Source: Marivivens niveibacter
GTDB lineage: Bacteria; Pseudomonadota; Alphaproteobacteria; Rhodobacterales; Rhodobacteraceae
Direction of reading: 5' to 3'
Assembly: GCF_002150005.2 (NCBI RefSeq)
Contig: NZ_MSPP01000001.1
Coordinates: 682,001 to 746,000, forward strand
DNA: 64,000 nucleotides
In this document: positions 44,977 to 53,737 of the stretch, piece by piece
How positions within the stretch are numbered: the first letter of the stretch is position 1
How the letters are laid out: each line of letters begins with the position of its first letter
Made by a program: the position numbers and the translations under genes
The notes under the pieces: model-generated
The model's database searches: none
The model's input: only the letters and a program-made list of their open reading frames with translations
Told to the model about the DNA's origin: nothing

Positions 44977-46338
44977 TTAGGCGCCGTTGTTACAGGTGCC
45001 CAATGCGCCGCCCGCGAACTGCGGGTGATCGGATGCATAGGTGACCTGATCAACTGGCGTGACTTCGACGATTTCCACGAGATCGAATTCGTTCTCTGGG
45101 TTCTCTTTACCACGCACAACCAGAACGTCCTTGAAGCACTGGTGGTCTTCTGCACGGTACAGGGTTGGGCCGTTGCCCATGCCGTCGAATTCGAAACCTT
45201 CCAGAGCTTCGACAACTGCGCATGGTGCGAACGATCCTGCGCGCTGAACAGCATCTGCGTACAGCAGGGTCTGAACATAGCAGGTGTGTGCAGCCTGGCT
45301 TGGTGGGAAACCGTACTTTTCGCCGAACGATTTGACGAAAGCGTTGGTGCCCGAGTAGCGCGAACCCAGCTGGTTTTCGATTTTCCAGTCCCAGTTCTGC
45401 GAACCCAAGATGCCAGCGATGTTTTCGCCCGCACCGCGAGCCATCAGCTCCGAGTACAGTGGAACAACGATTTCGAACTTCTTACCGGCGACTTCTTGTG
45501 CGCGCAGACCGAACTGAACAGCGCTGGTCAGCGAGTTCACCATGTTACCGCCGTAGTGGTTCAGAACCAGAACGTCAGCACCCGACGAGATAACAGGAGC
45601 GATGTAGCTCGAGAAATCGGTCTGGGTCAGTGGTGTTTTAACGGTTGCAACAGTTTCCCAGCCCAGAGCTTCGGTCGAGGAACGAACCGCTTCTTCTGTG
45701 GTGTAACCCCAGTTGTAGTCAGCGGTCAGGTGGTATGCCTTACGGTCGGCGCCGTACTGATCAACAAGGATCGGAGCAAGTGCAGCACCCGACATGTAGG
45801 AGTTAAAGAAGTGGCGGAAACCGTTTGCACGGCGGTCTTTACCGGTGGTGTCGTTCGAGTGGGTCAGACCCGCCATGAACATAACGCCGGCTTCTTGACA
45901 CAGTGCCTGAACAGCCACAGCCACACCCGAGGACGAACCGCCGGTGATCATGATTGCGCCGTCTTTTTCGATCATCGACTTTGCCGATGCGCGCGCTGCG
46001 TCCGATTTGGTCTGGGTATCACCCGTTACGTATTCGACTTTTTTGCCCAGAATACCGGTGCCGTCCAACGCCTTGGACGAGAAGGTCTGCAGCATACCGC
46101 CGTCGCCTTCGCCGTTCAGGTGTTCAACAGCCAGTTCATAGGCGCGCAGTTCGTCTGCGCCTTCATCAGCGTATGGGCCAGTTTGCGGTACGTTAAAGCC
46201 CAAGGTCACGGTGCTGCCGGTTGGCGCATTGGTGAAACCTTCGTGGCCAGCGGCACGCAGATAGGTTGGCAGTGTCAGACCAGCGCCAGCAACGGCACCG
46301 GTTTTCAGCACACCACGACGTGTGAAGTTTTTGGACAT
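44977..46338 (-). CDS. ABC transporter substrate-binding protein (LivK/amide-binding type)
   Basis: A 453-residue periplasmic binding protein with a twin-arginine-like signal (SKNFTRRGVLKTGAVAGAG, then hydrophobic core to LRAA). The type I binding fold includes VTLGFNVPQTGPYADEGADELRAYEL, ITGGSSSGVAVAVQALCQEAGVMF and YNWGYTTEEAVRSSTEALGW. It resembles urea/short-chain-amide-binding proteins as much as LivK, so the ligand is open. I use the ATG at 46338 with GAGGATAT upstream. It heads the operon and is divergent from an XRE/ScfR-type regulator. Confidence 0.9.
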   Translation of the reverse strand: MSKNFTRRGVLKTGAVAGAGLTLPTYLRAAGHEGFTNAPTGSTVTLGFNVPQTGPYADEGADELRAYELAVEHLNGEGDGGMLQTFSSKALDGTGILGKKVEYVTGDTQTKSDAARASAKSMIEKDGAIMITGGSSSGVAVAVQALCQEAGVMFMAGLTHSNDTTGKDRRANGFRHFFNSYMSGAALAPILVDQYGADRKAYHLTADYNWGYTTEEAVRSSTEALGWETVATVKTPLTQTDFSSYIAPVISSGADVLVLNHYGGNMVNSLTSAVQFGLRAQEVAGKKFEIVVPLYSELMARGAGENIAGILGSQNWDWKIENQLGSRYSGTNAFVKSFGEKYGFPPSQAAHTCYVQTLLYADAVQRAGSFAPCAVVEALEGFEFDGMGNGPTLYRAEDHQCFKDVLVVRGKENPENEFDLVEIVEVTPVDQVTYASDHPQFAGGALGTCNNGA

Positions 46339-46472
46339 GTATATATCCTCCCTGATTTTGAAAAATCGCAGCCGGGCTCCTCTTCCCAACGGCGAATGCG
46401 CTTTACACGCCAGTCCAGTATCGGTGGCTTTTGGAAAATCTCGCAACAAACCGTTTGGATATAATGACTTTT

Positions 46473-46513
46473 TTGTAAATTTTGTCACAATACCGTGGTA
46501 TGCATTGTAAATT
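46473..46513. promoter_or_regulatory. Candidate operator: paired TTGTAAATT around ATACC-GT-GGTAT
   Basis: TTGTAAATT occurs at 46473-46481 and again at 46505-46513, 32 bp apart (about three helical turns). The dyad ATACCGTGGTAT (46490-46501) lies between them, and the site is 48 bp upstream of the XRE regulator. Related short-chain-acyl regulators such as PccR use paired TTTGCAAA-type sites. Confidence 0.5.
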
Positions 46514-46561
46514 GTTTTTCTCGCACCTGCGGAAAGGCACTGAAAACGTTAAAGGAATTGG

Positions 46562-47848
46562 ATGCCACAGCGTCAGTTAACCGGAAGCCGGATTCGCGAA
46601 CGGCGTATTGATTTGGAAATGCGGCAAACTGATCTTGCGCAGGCCGTTGGTATTTCCGCCTCCTATCTAAACTTGATTGAACATAACCGGCGCAGAATCG
46701 GCGGAAAGTTGTTGAATGACCTTGCGCGCGCCTTGCAGGTTGACCTTGCGGCGTTGACCGAAGGGGCCGAGGTCGCGCTATTGGATCAGTTACGCAGCGC
46801 CGCTGCGCAAGACCGTGGGGCAGGGGCGGAACTGTCCCGAACCGAAGATTTTGCAGGACGTTTTCCAGGCTGGTCCGGCTTGGTCACGCGTCAGGCCAAA
46901 CGCATCACTGACCTCGAAGCACGTGTAAAAGTGTTGACCGACCGATTGGCCCATGACCCGCAGCTGGCAACGTCCCTGCACGAAGTCATCACGGCAGTGA
47001 CCGCCATCCGGTCGACCGCGTCTATCCTTGTGACGGACAATGATATCGACCGCGATTGGGAAGAAAGGTTTCACCGCAATATATATGAGGACAGCCTCAA
47101 GCTTGCTGAATCGTCGCGCGCGCTGGTGTCTTACCTAGACACGCCTAGCGACGAAGGCGCCGCAGCGCTGTCCCCCCATGAAGAGGTCGAGGCCTATCTG
47201 GATGCCCAAGGGTTCCATCTACCTTACCTAGAAGAGGGCGGAGCGGCACACCACGCGCCGACCCTGCGATCCAAGGCAGCAGCCAGTATTTTGGCCGAAT
47301 ACCGTGCGACCTATTCCCAAGATGTGCGCGACATGCCTTTGGTCGTGTTTTCGCAGGCAGCGACTGAATTGGGGCATGATCCCGCGCTTTTAGCGGCGCG
47401 TTTTGGTGTGTCATTGGCGGCGGCAATGCGGCGTTTGGCGACTTTGCCCGAAACATTGGGGCATCCTGCATTCGGATTGGCGATGTGTGATGCAGCAGGC
47501 GCGATCACGTTGCAGCGATCAATCCCAGGGTTCAGTTTGCCACGGTCTGCAGCATCATGCCCGTTATGGCCGCTGTTTTCTGCGCTGAGCCAGCCAATGC
47601 AGCCAATCCGTCGCGACGTGCAGTTGCCCATCGAAGGTGGGGGCCGGTTCCGCTGTTATGCGATCGCGACCCCCGCAGGTGCCTTCAGCTTTGATACAGC
47701 GCCGACCATGCAGGCCGTCATGTTGGTGCGTCCGATTACGGCATCGGGCAGTCCTGCGGACCCTGTTGGCACCTCTTGTCGCATCTGTTCTCGTTCTGGT
47801 TGTCGGTCCCGTCGCGAACCGTCGATCCTGAATGATGACGCGGTGTGA
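46562..47848 (+). CDS. XRE-type short-chain fatty acyl regulator (RamB/PccR-like)
   Basis: A 428-residue regulator. The HTH_3 domain is at 6-62 (SRIRERRIDLEMRQTDLAQAVGISASYLNLIEHN). A middle region follows, then the short-chain fatty acyl-CoA-type domain with LGHDPALLAARFGVS and the conserved C-terminal cysteine cluster SCRICSRSGCRSRREPSI. Family members sense acetyl- or propionyl-CoA status and control assimilation genes. Divergent from the livK-type operon, with a two-repeat candidate operator in the gap. Its own target set cannot be seen from the window. Confidence 0.88.
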   Translation: MPQRQLTGSRIRERRIDLEMRQTDLAQAVGISASYLNLIEHNRRRIGGKLLNDLARALQVDLAALTEGAEVALLDQLRSAAAQDRGAGAELSRTEDFAGRFPGWSGLVTRQAKRITDLEARVKVLTDRLAHDPQLATSLHEVITAVTAIRSTASILVTDNDIDRDWEERFHRNIYEDSLKLAESSRALVSYLDTPSDEGAAALSPHEEVEAYLDAQGFHLPYLEEGGAAHHAPTLRSKAAASILAEYRATYSQDVRDMPLVVFSQAATELGHDPALLAARFGVSLAAAMRRLATLPETLGHPAFGLAMCDAAGAITLQRSIPGFSLPRSAASCPLWPLFSALSQPMQPIRRDVQLPIEGGGRFRCYAIATPAGAFSFDTAPTMQAVMLVRPITASGSPADPVGTSCRICSRSGCRSRREPSILNDDAV

Positions 47849-47949
47849 CCTATGTGACTTTAGGCGCGGAATTTTTTGACAGCGCGGTCCATTCCCGCAA
47901 TAGTCACAGCAATAAAAACAATAGCTGACGTCTTGGGAGGGACTGACGC

Positions 47950-48318
47950 ATGGCCAAACGCGTATTGGTGATCGAAGACGAACCCAATATCATCGAAGCA
48001 ATCAGTTTCATTCTGTCCAGAGACGGATGGACGGTGCACACTCATTCCGATGGCACAACGGCCAACGAAAAAATCAAAGCAACACCGCCCGATCTGGTGA
48101 TTTTGGATGTCATGTTGCCGGGCAAAAGCGGTTTTGACATTTTGCGCGACCTGCGTGATACGCCTGAAACCGCGCATCTGCCAGTATTGATGCTAACGGC
48201 GCGGGGGCAAACCCGTGACCGCGAAATGGCAGAGCGACTGGGCGTGTCGCAATTCATGACCAAACCATTTTCCAATGCCGAAGTGTTGGAATCTGTTCGG
48301 TCGTTGGTTCAGGCCTAG
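47950..48318 (+). CDS. Single-domain response regulator (receiver only)
   Basis: A 122-residue CheY-like protein. The acidic pair is Asp10/Glu11, the phosphoacceptor Asp53 in ILDVMLPG, Thr83 in MLTARG and Lys105 in TKPFS, all intact. No output domain follows. It is 9 bp before a small membrane gene and just upstream of a symporter-histidine kinase, so it is the likely partner. It could act by protein contact or as a phosphate relay. GGGAGGG precedes the ATG. Confidence 0.94.
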   Translation: MAKRVLVIEDEPNIIEAISFILSRDGWTVHTHSDGTTANEKIKATPPDLVILDVMLPGKSGFDILRDLRDTPETAHLPVLMLTARGQTRDREMAERLGVSQFMTKPFSNAEVLESVRSLVQA

Positions 48319-48327
48319 GGGCGGCCT

Positions 48328-48588
48328 ATGGCGCTGCCTTCGGGAAAATTGACGTTTCTAGAACGGTCTGGTTACCGCAAGCGACGGATGCGGGATGTGG
48401 CGCGCGTGCTGCCAATCTTTGCGCTGTTACTGTTCAACATTCCGCTGTTGTGGCCGCGCGGGGATGTCGGCGTCTATGGAACCAGCCGCGCAGTAATTTT
48501 TATCTTTGTTGTCTGGGCGTTATTGATCGTTGTTACAGCAGGTTTGCTGTATCTGATCGGTGCAAAACAGTCCGAGGATATGCGGTAA
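48328..48588 (+). CDS. Small two-helix membrane protein
   Basis: An 86-residue protein with an Arg/Lys-rich N-terminus and two transmembrane segments (about 26-43 and 53-75). Its stop overlaps the start of the symporter-kinase by one base (TAATG), showing translational coupling. This resembles the small DUF485-like partner found next to sodium:solute symporters, but I cannot assign a family firmly. Confidence 0.82.
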   Translation: MALPSGKLTFLERSGYRKRRMRDVARVLPIFALLLFNIPLLWPRGDVGVYGTSRAVIFIFVVWALLIVVTAGLLYLIGAKQSEDMR

Positions 48589-51257
48589 TGCTGTCGTTCA
48601 ACGTCGTTGTTGGCGTCGCGTTAGCCTATGTTGTTTTTCTATTCGCCGTTGCCTTTGCTGCTGAACGCAGCGCGGATCGGGGCCATGTGAAATGGCTGCG
48701 GTCGCCGATGATCTACACGCTGTCATTATCCATTTACTGCACCGCTTGGACGTTTTACGGCGCGGTGGGCTATGCAGCGCGGTCTGGTCTGGAATATCTG
48801 ACGATCTATCTGGGCCCGACTGTGGTGATGATCGGCTGGTGGTGGGTGCTGCGCAAGTTGGTCCGCATCGGACGCAGCCAACGCATTACGTCGATTGCCG
48901 ATCTGATTTCGTCGCGGTTCGGCAAATCGACCGCGTTGGGCGTTTTGGTGACATTGGTCATGGTTGTGACGGCGACCCCATATCTGGCGCTGCAATTGCA
49001 GTCGGTGACTCTGTCGTTCGCGGTGTTTGCCAACGCATCTGGCGCCGTTTGGGTGACCGAGGATTTGACACGTTCCGCGCTGTGGGTCGCGTCGGGTTTG
49101 GCCCTGTTCACAATCGTATTCGGCACCCGCAATCTGGATGCGAATGAACGCCATCATGGTATCGTTTTGGCCATCGCGGTCGAAGCAGTGGTCAAACTCT
49201 TTGCACTTGTTGCGGTGGGTGTGTTCGTTATTTGGGGGATCGCGGGCGGCGTTGGGGAAACCTTGCGGTTGATTGACGCCTCTCCTTTGGCGGCGTGGGA
49301 ACAACGCGCGGACCGCTGGCTGGGGCTGACGTTTCTATCTGGGGCTGCATTTTTAACGCTGCCGCGGATGTTTCAGGTGCTTGTTGTTGAAAACGCGGAT
49401 GAAACGAACCTGATCACCGCCAGCTGGGCGTTTCCTTTGTATCTGATGGTCATGAGCCTGTTCGTGGTTCCCATCGCGGTTGTCGGCCTGAATGTTTTGC
49501 CAACGGGATCAAACCCCGACTTGTACGTTCTGACCATTCCATTGGCCGAAGGCCGCACAGGTCTGGCGATCCTTAGCTTTTTGGGCGGCTTTTCATCGGC
49601 AACATCTATGGTGATCGTGGCCACCATTGCGCTGGCGACCATGATTTCCAACCACATCGTCACGCCCATTTGGTTGTCGTCCAAAGGTGCAGGCGCCGTG
49701 GTGTCGGGGGACGTGCGGCAGCTGGTCATCGGGGCGCGTCGTTTGTCGATCGCGGGCGTTTTGCTGCTTGGATATATCTATTACCGCCTGTCGGGCGGTG
49801 GTGCGGCTCTGGCCTCTATCGGGTTGATATCATTCACGGGTGCAGTTCAGGTGCTGCCTGCGCTGATCGGTGGGATATTCTGGCGCGGCGCAACGCGCTG
49901 GGGCGCGGCGGCAGGCGTGTCGGTCGGATTTATCGTCTGGGCGTGGACGCTGTTTTTGCCATCCTTTGGGGATGCGATCATTTCGCAGTCGGTCATCGAA
50001 AATGGCCCATTTGGTATCGGCCTTTTGCGCCCACAGGCATTGTTCGGGATCGAAGGATTGGATGCCCAAGTTCACGCTGTGATGTGGTCCATGCTGCTGA
50101 ACACATCCGCGTTCTTTTTTGCCTCGGTTATGACGTTTCCATTGCCTTTGGAACGGCTGCAAGGGGCGCAGTTCGTCAATATATATGACCATTCAGACGG
50201 TGCGCGGGCGTGGACAACATCCTCTGCCGAAGCCGAAGATCTGTTGGTTATGGCGCAGCGAATTTTGGGTCCCAGCGACGCCCAAGCCCTGTTTCAGGCC
50301 GAAGCGCAGCTACAAGGCAAGGCAGGGTATTTACCCGAGGTCACGCCCGATTTCGTCCAGCGTCTGGAACGCGAACTTGCGGGCTCTGTCGGCGCTGCAA
50401 CGGCCCATGCGATGGTCGGCCAATTCATCCAAGGCGCATCCGTGTCGGTTGAGGATCTGATCGCCGTTGCGGACGAAGCCGCGCAGATCATGGAATATTC
50501 CAACCGACTAGAGGCGAAATCGGCCGAACAGGAACGCACAGCGCGGCAGCTGCGTTTGGCCAACGAAAAACTGACCAAGCTGTCGATTCAAAAGGACGCG
50601 TTCCTTTCGCAAATCAGTCACGAATTGCGGACGCCGATGACCTCTATCCGTGCGTTTTCCGAAATTTTGGGCGAGGGCGGCATGTCCGACGACCAGATCG
50701 GAAAATATTCTGGCATCATCCATGAAGAGGCCAAGCGCCTAACCCGTCTGTTGGATGATTTGCTGGATCTAAGTGTGTTGGAAAATGGTCAGGTCACTTT
50801 GAATATCAGTCGTGGTGATCTGGGCGATCTGATCGAACGGGCCATTGCCGCTAGCAATATTGCGACAGACACAATGCGCATTCGTTATTTGCGAACGGAT
50901 GTTCCTATTGAGCTTGAAACGGATTTAGATCGGTTAAGTCAGGTGTTTATTAACCTGATTGTAAACGCCGCGAAATATTGCGACGCGCCCCGTCCAGAAC
51001 TAAGGATTGTTCCGCATCAGGTGTCAGGCCGCTGGGTTGTGGATTTTGTCGATAACGGCACAGGGATTTCCGAAGAAAACCAACAGGTTATTTTTGAAAA
51101 ATTCTCGCGTCTTGCTGACTCTGTGACTGCGGGGGGGGCGGGGCTTGGGCTCGCGATTTGCCGCGAGGTGATGCAGCGATTGGGCGGGGAAATTTCCTAT
51201 CTGCCCGGGCAGGGTGGCGCAGCATTCAGAATTGTTCTGCCGGTTTGGTCCGATTAA
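48588..51257 (+). CDS. Sodium:solute symporter-histidine kinase fusion (CbrA-like)
   Basis: An 889-residue hybrid. Residues 1-510 form a roughly 13-helix SSS transporter (YCTAWTFYGAVGYAARSGLEYLTIYLGP, FLGGFSSATSMVIVATIALATMISN). A linker (about 520-650, possibly a STAC-like domain plus coiled coil) leads to HisKA with His678 in FLSQISHELRTPMTSIRAF and a HATPase with NLIVNAAKYC, DNGTGISEENQQVIFEKFSR and GGAGLGLAICREVM. It probably senses or transports a nutrient and phosphorylates the receiver encoded upstream. CbrA of Pseudomonas is the known parallel; no PAS domain is evident here. The ligand is unknown. Confidence 0.92.
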   Translation: MLSFNVVVGVALAYVVFLFAVAFAAERSADRGHVKWLRSPMIYTLSLSIYCTAWTFYGAVGYAARSGLEYLTIYLGPTVVMIGWWWVLRKLVRIGRSQRITSIADLISSRFGKSTALGVLVTLVMVVTATPYLALQLQSVTLSFAVFANASGAVWVTEDLTRSALWVASGLALFTIVFGTRNLDANERHHGIVLAIAVEAVVKLFALVAVGVFVIWGIAGGVGETLRLIDASPLAAWEQRADRWLGLTFLSGAAFLTLPRMFQVLVVENADETNLITASWAFPLYLMVMSLFVVPIAVVGLNVLPTGSNPDLYVLTIPLAEGRTGLAILSFLGGFSSATSMVIVATIALATMISNHIVTPIWLSSKGAGAVVSGDVRQLVIGARRLSIAGVLLLGYIYYRLSGGGAALASIGLISFTGAVQVLPALIGGIFWRGATRWGAAAGVSVGFIVWAWTLFLPSFGDAIISQSVIENGPFGIGLLRPQALFGIEGLDAQVHAVMWSMLLNTSAFFFASVMTFPLPLERLQGAQFVNIYDHSDGARAWTTSSAEAEDLLVMAQRILGPSDAQALFQAEAQLQGKAGYLPEVTPDFVQRLERELAGSVGAATAHAMVGQFIQGASVSVEDLIAVADEAAQIMEYSNRLEAKSAEQERTARQLRLANEKLTKLSIQKDAFLSQISHELRTPMTSIRAFSEILGEGGMSDDQIGKYSGIIHEEAKRLTRLLDDLLDLSVLENGQVTLNISRGDLGDLIERAIAASNIATDTMRIRYLRTDVPIELETDLDRLSQVFINLIVNAAKYCDAPRPELRIVPHQVSGRWVVDFVDNGTGISEENQQVIFEKFSRLADSVTAGGAGLGLAICREVMQRLGGEISYLPGQGGAAFRIVLPVWSD

Positions 51258-51306
51258 CGATTTGCTAAAGGTCGTGCAGGTATTTCCATGATGAAAGGTC
51301 ATGGTG

Positions 51307-52248
51307 ATGCACGAATCCGATCCCTCCATTTTATCGCAAATGCTGCGCAATCCCATTCCGCCAGAGCCTGCGCCCGGGCCCGACAGACTGTTACGGGTTG
51401 CATTTGAACGGGCGGCTGACGGATGTGGCCCTTTGACCGATCAGGCGGTCGGGATTGCCCTGACCAAAGTCGCATTGGATGATCTGCATTGTTTAGTTGA
51501 TGAAACCTGCCTGATCGCTTCAATAGATCGCGGAGGTAAAACAGTGGGCGCAGTGATGTTATGCGCGGAACTGCGCAACGCGCTGGTAGAATTGCAAACC
51601 TGCGGTGCGGTACAGCCACGTGTATCGCCGCTGCGTGCATCAACACCTGTGGATTGGGCCTTGGTCGCGCCATTCGTGACCCAAGCCCTTGCAGAGTTGG
51701 AAGCAGAGGCCAGTGATGTCAGCGCATTGCAGGGGGCTAAGGGCGCAAAAACTGGTGCGATCATTCGTGCGGCGCGGTCGTTGACGATGTTATTGGCCGA
51801 TGCAGACTATGACGTGATCACCGCGACATTCGATTTGGGCCATGATCGGATTGGACGTGTCATGTTGGCATTCCCCCCTGCGATCAAACCAAAGCCTGAA
51901 AAACCTGAAACACCGCCCGCTAAGGTAACTTTATCCACGGCAGTATTGGATGCGCCAACCTGTCTGGATGCCGTGTTGCATCGGATGAAGTTGCCTATTT
52001 CCGAGGTTGAGGAGTTCGATGTGGGGCAATTGGTTATGTTGAACGGCGCGGCCATCAATCATGTCGAATTGCTGGGGCCTGATCGGTCCTGCGTCGGCAT
52101 TGCCCGATTGGGACAGATGTCCGGCCAAAGGGCTGTGCGTCTGGATGCAAAAACGCCGCCGGAAATGACCGACGGCGGAATTCCTGTTTCTAAATCGGTC
52201 AAAACGCCGATTTTAGCTGCCAGCGATTGCGGTGATCTGGGGGGCTAG
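51307..52248 (+). CDS. FliM/FliN-like (SpoA-domain) protein
   Basis: About 313 residues. The C-terminus has a surface-presentation-of-antigens fold: LPISEVEEFDVGQLVMLNGAAINHVELLGPDRSCVGIARLG. The rest (HTAARS-like LRVAFERAADGCGPL, then a long alpha/beta region) is less recognisable. It resembles FliM/FliN-type motor switch proteins, yet no other flagellar gene is near. I prefer the ATG at 51307, with AAAGG 8 nt upstream, over 51301 where the spacing is only 2 nt. The 3' end overlaps the next gene by 36 bp. It could belong to a flagellar or secretion switch encoded elsewhere. Confidence 0.72.
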   Translation: MHESDPSILSQMLRNPIPPEPAPGPDRLLRVAFERAADGCGPLTDQAVGIALTKVALDDLHCLVDETCLIASIDRGGKTVGAVMLCAELRNALVELQTCGAVQPRVSPLRASTPVDWALVAPFVTQALAELEAEASDVSALQGAKGAKTGAIIRAARSLTMLLADADYDVITATFDLGHDRIGRVMLAFPPAIKPKPEKPETPPAKVTLSTAVLDAPTCLDAVLHRMKLPISEVEEFDVGQLVMLNGAAINHVELLGPDRSCVGIARLGQMSGQRAVRLDAKTPPEMTDGGIPVSKSVKTPILAASDCGDLGG

Positions 52249-52638
52249 GCCCGACAGATCGTATCCTGCGTTGCCAGTGGCGGTCATGATCTCTTCGACC
52301 GACATTTCTTTGGCCATGCCTAGCGACCAGACGATCGAGGACCGTGTGCCCGATGCGCAATAGGCCAATACTGGACCACCCGCCGATTTCAACGCCGCGA
52401 TTTGGGTTTCAACCATATCCATGTTCAGCCCTGCGTGGGTGACAGGATTGACGGTGAACGCCAATCCGGCTTCTTTCGCGGCGGCTTCCATCGCGTCGGC
52501 CTGCCATTCTGGCGGGATCTCTGCGTCTGGGCGGTTGTTGATGATCGCCACGTAACCGGCCGCTTTGATTGCGGCCATGTCCTCGGGGGCGATCTGCGGC
52601 GATACAGCGTAGCTGTCAGTAATCGGTCGAATATCCAT
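52213..52638 (-). CDS. Stand-alone TIGR01244/DUF442 phosphatase-rhodanese-like protein
   Basis: A 141-residue single-domain protein with loop CASGTRSS (Cys94, Arg99), the same position as in the N-domain of the SQR fusion at 18 kb. Segments ISYAVSPQIAPEDMAAIKAAGYVAIINNRPDAE and VNPVTHAGLNMDMV are typical of the group. Predicted role: sulfur transfer or phosphatase function in sulfide metabolism (rhodanese-like versus PTP-like activity is unsettled). It is the last gene of a unit with two YeeE/YedE proteins and overlaps the FliM/N-like gene by 36 bp. Confidence 0.9.
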   Translation of the reverse strand: MDIRPITDSYAVSPQIAPEDMAAIKAAGYVAIINNRPDAEIPPEWQADAMEAAAKEAGLAFTVNPVTHAGLNMDMVETQIAALKSAGGPVLAYCASGTRSSIVWSLGMAKEMSVEEIMTATGNAGYDLSGLAPQITAIAGS

Positions 52639-52647
52639 GTCGAATCT

Positions 52648-53088
52648 TTAAACCGCTGCAGCGGCCGCGTCTAGACGGGCTTTGACCATTGGTGAAATGT
52701 ACATCCCAACGCCCATTGCCAGAACAAAGGTCGCGCCTTGCAGGCCGCCAAAAGATAGCGATGCGATCGCCGGACCGGGGCACAGGCCAACCAGGCCCCA
52801 ACCCAGACCAAACAGGGTCGAGCCGATGATCAGATTGCGACCGATCACAGGATCAGGTTTAGGCGGGAACATACCGCCCAGCGCAGGGGTGCGGTTATTG
52901 GTCAAACTCCACGCGATGAACATCGGGATGATCGCTCCGCCCATAACAAAAGCAAGCGTTGGGTCCCATTCGCCGAATACATCCAGCCATCCCTGCACCT
53001 TGCGGGTGTCAGTCATGCCAGAAATGAACAGGCCGGTGCCGAACAGTCCACCAGAGATAAGAGCAAAAAGATTACGCATTAGACCCAT
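52648..53088 (-). CDS. YeeE/YedE-type DUF6691 sulfur-transport protein (PmpB-like)
   Basis: A 146-residue membrane protein with four helices. The conserved cysteine motif LCPGPA sits in GLGWGLVGLCPGPAIASL. Paired with the next gene it forms a half-and-half YeeE/YedE transporter, as in PmpA-PmpB, probably moving thiosulfate or persulfide sulfur. It is coupled by a 10-bp overlap with the upstream gene. Confidence 0.9.
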   Translation of the reverse strand: MGLMRNLFALISGGLFGTGLFISGMTDTRKVQGWLDVFGEWDPTLAFVMGGAIIPMFIAWSLTNNRTPALGGMFPPKPDPVIGRNLIIGSTLFGLGWGLVGLCPGPAIASLSFGGLQGATFVLAMGVGMYISPMVKARLDAAAAAV

Positions 53089-53522
53089 CCCAGCAGGTGT
53101 TTAAAGATAACCACACCAAAGCCGCCTGCCATGATGTAGAAAACAGTTGCGGCGATGCCGCGCAGGCTAAGCCGCGAGATACCACAGACGCCGTGGCCAG
53201 ATGTACAGCCGTTCGCCATGCGCGTGCCAACGCCAACCAATAGGCCTGCAATAATCACAGCCGCCAGGTTTGACGTTGCATAGGTTTCCGCCGGACCATC
53301 GCCGCGGATGTCACCTAACAACAATGCCAAAACAGTCGGCACGCCGAACAAACCGACGAGGAACCAAATACGCTCTTTGGCTTGGGATCCTGCGCTGCCG
53401 TCAACCAGCCCGCCTATGATTCCCGATGCCCCCATGATCCGACCGTTCACCAACAGGTAAACCGCGCCGGCAAGGCCGATGATCACACCACCGGCCAATC
53501 CGAAAAGCCAATCAATCTGCAT
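53079..53522 (-). CDS. YeeE/YedE family sulfur-transport protein (PmpA-like)
   Basis: A 147-residue membrane protein with five short helices and the family cysteine motif ANGCTSGHGVCGISR. It forms the partner of the DUF6691 protein. As first gene of pmpA-pmpB-phosphatase it is divergent from bigR, with a palindromic operator in between, so derepression by sulfide or persulfide is expected. Confidence 0.9.
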   Translation of the reverse strand: MQIDWLFGLAGGVIIGLAGAVYLLVNGRIMGASGIIGGLVDGSAGSQAKERIWFLVGLFGVPTVLALLLGDIRGDGPAETYATSNLAAVIIAGLLVGVGTRMANGCTSGHGVCGISRLSLRGIAATVFYIMAGGFGVVIFKHLLGWV

Positions 53523-53669
53523 TTTCTTTTCCGTTCGCTTGTTTCTGGGCAGAAATTGCAGCTCTGCCCAGTTTGGTTATTTGAATTTATGCCCAAAACG
53601 CTCTAACACGGCTGGACCCACGAGTTCGGACAGGGTGTTCATAACCACTGTGAATCCCGCGTTCGGCTT

Positions 53670-53713
53670 GATATATATTTGGATATTGAAATATTTCAAG
53701 TCCATTATATATC
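53670..53713. promoter_or_regulatory. Candidate BigR/SqrR operator
   Basis: The 14-bp perfect palindrome TTGAAATATTTCAA (53686-53699) is flanked by outer arms GATATATA (53670-53677) and TATATATC (53706-53713) and inner TGGA/TCCA. It lies 24 bp upstream of the bigR start in the gap to pmpA. Strong symmetry; binding is inferred. Confidence 0.7.
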
Positions 53714-53737
53714 TTGGGTATGAGTTATGAGGGTGCG

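Noticed and set aside
44935-46464. 509-codon open frame antisense to the binding-protein gene
   Set aside because: The product is Cys/Phe/Val-rich with no recognisable domain, lacks an SD, and mirrors codons of a strongly supported binding protein.
47853-47908. TGTGACT/AGTCACA inverted pair upstream of the response regulator
   Set aside because: The 42-bp spacing is too long to read as one operator, and nothing else supports it.
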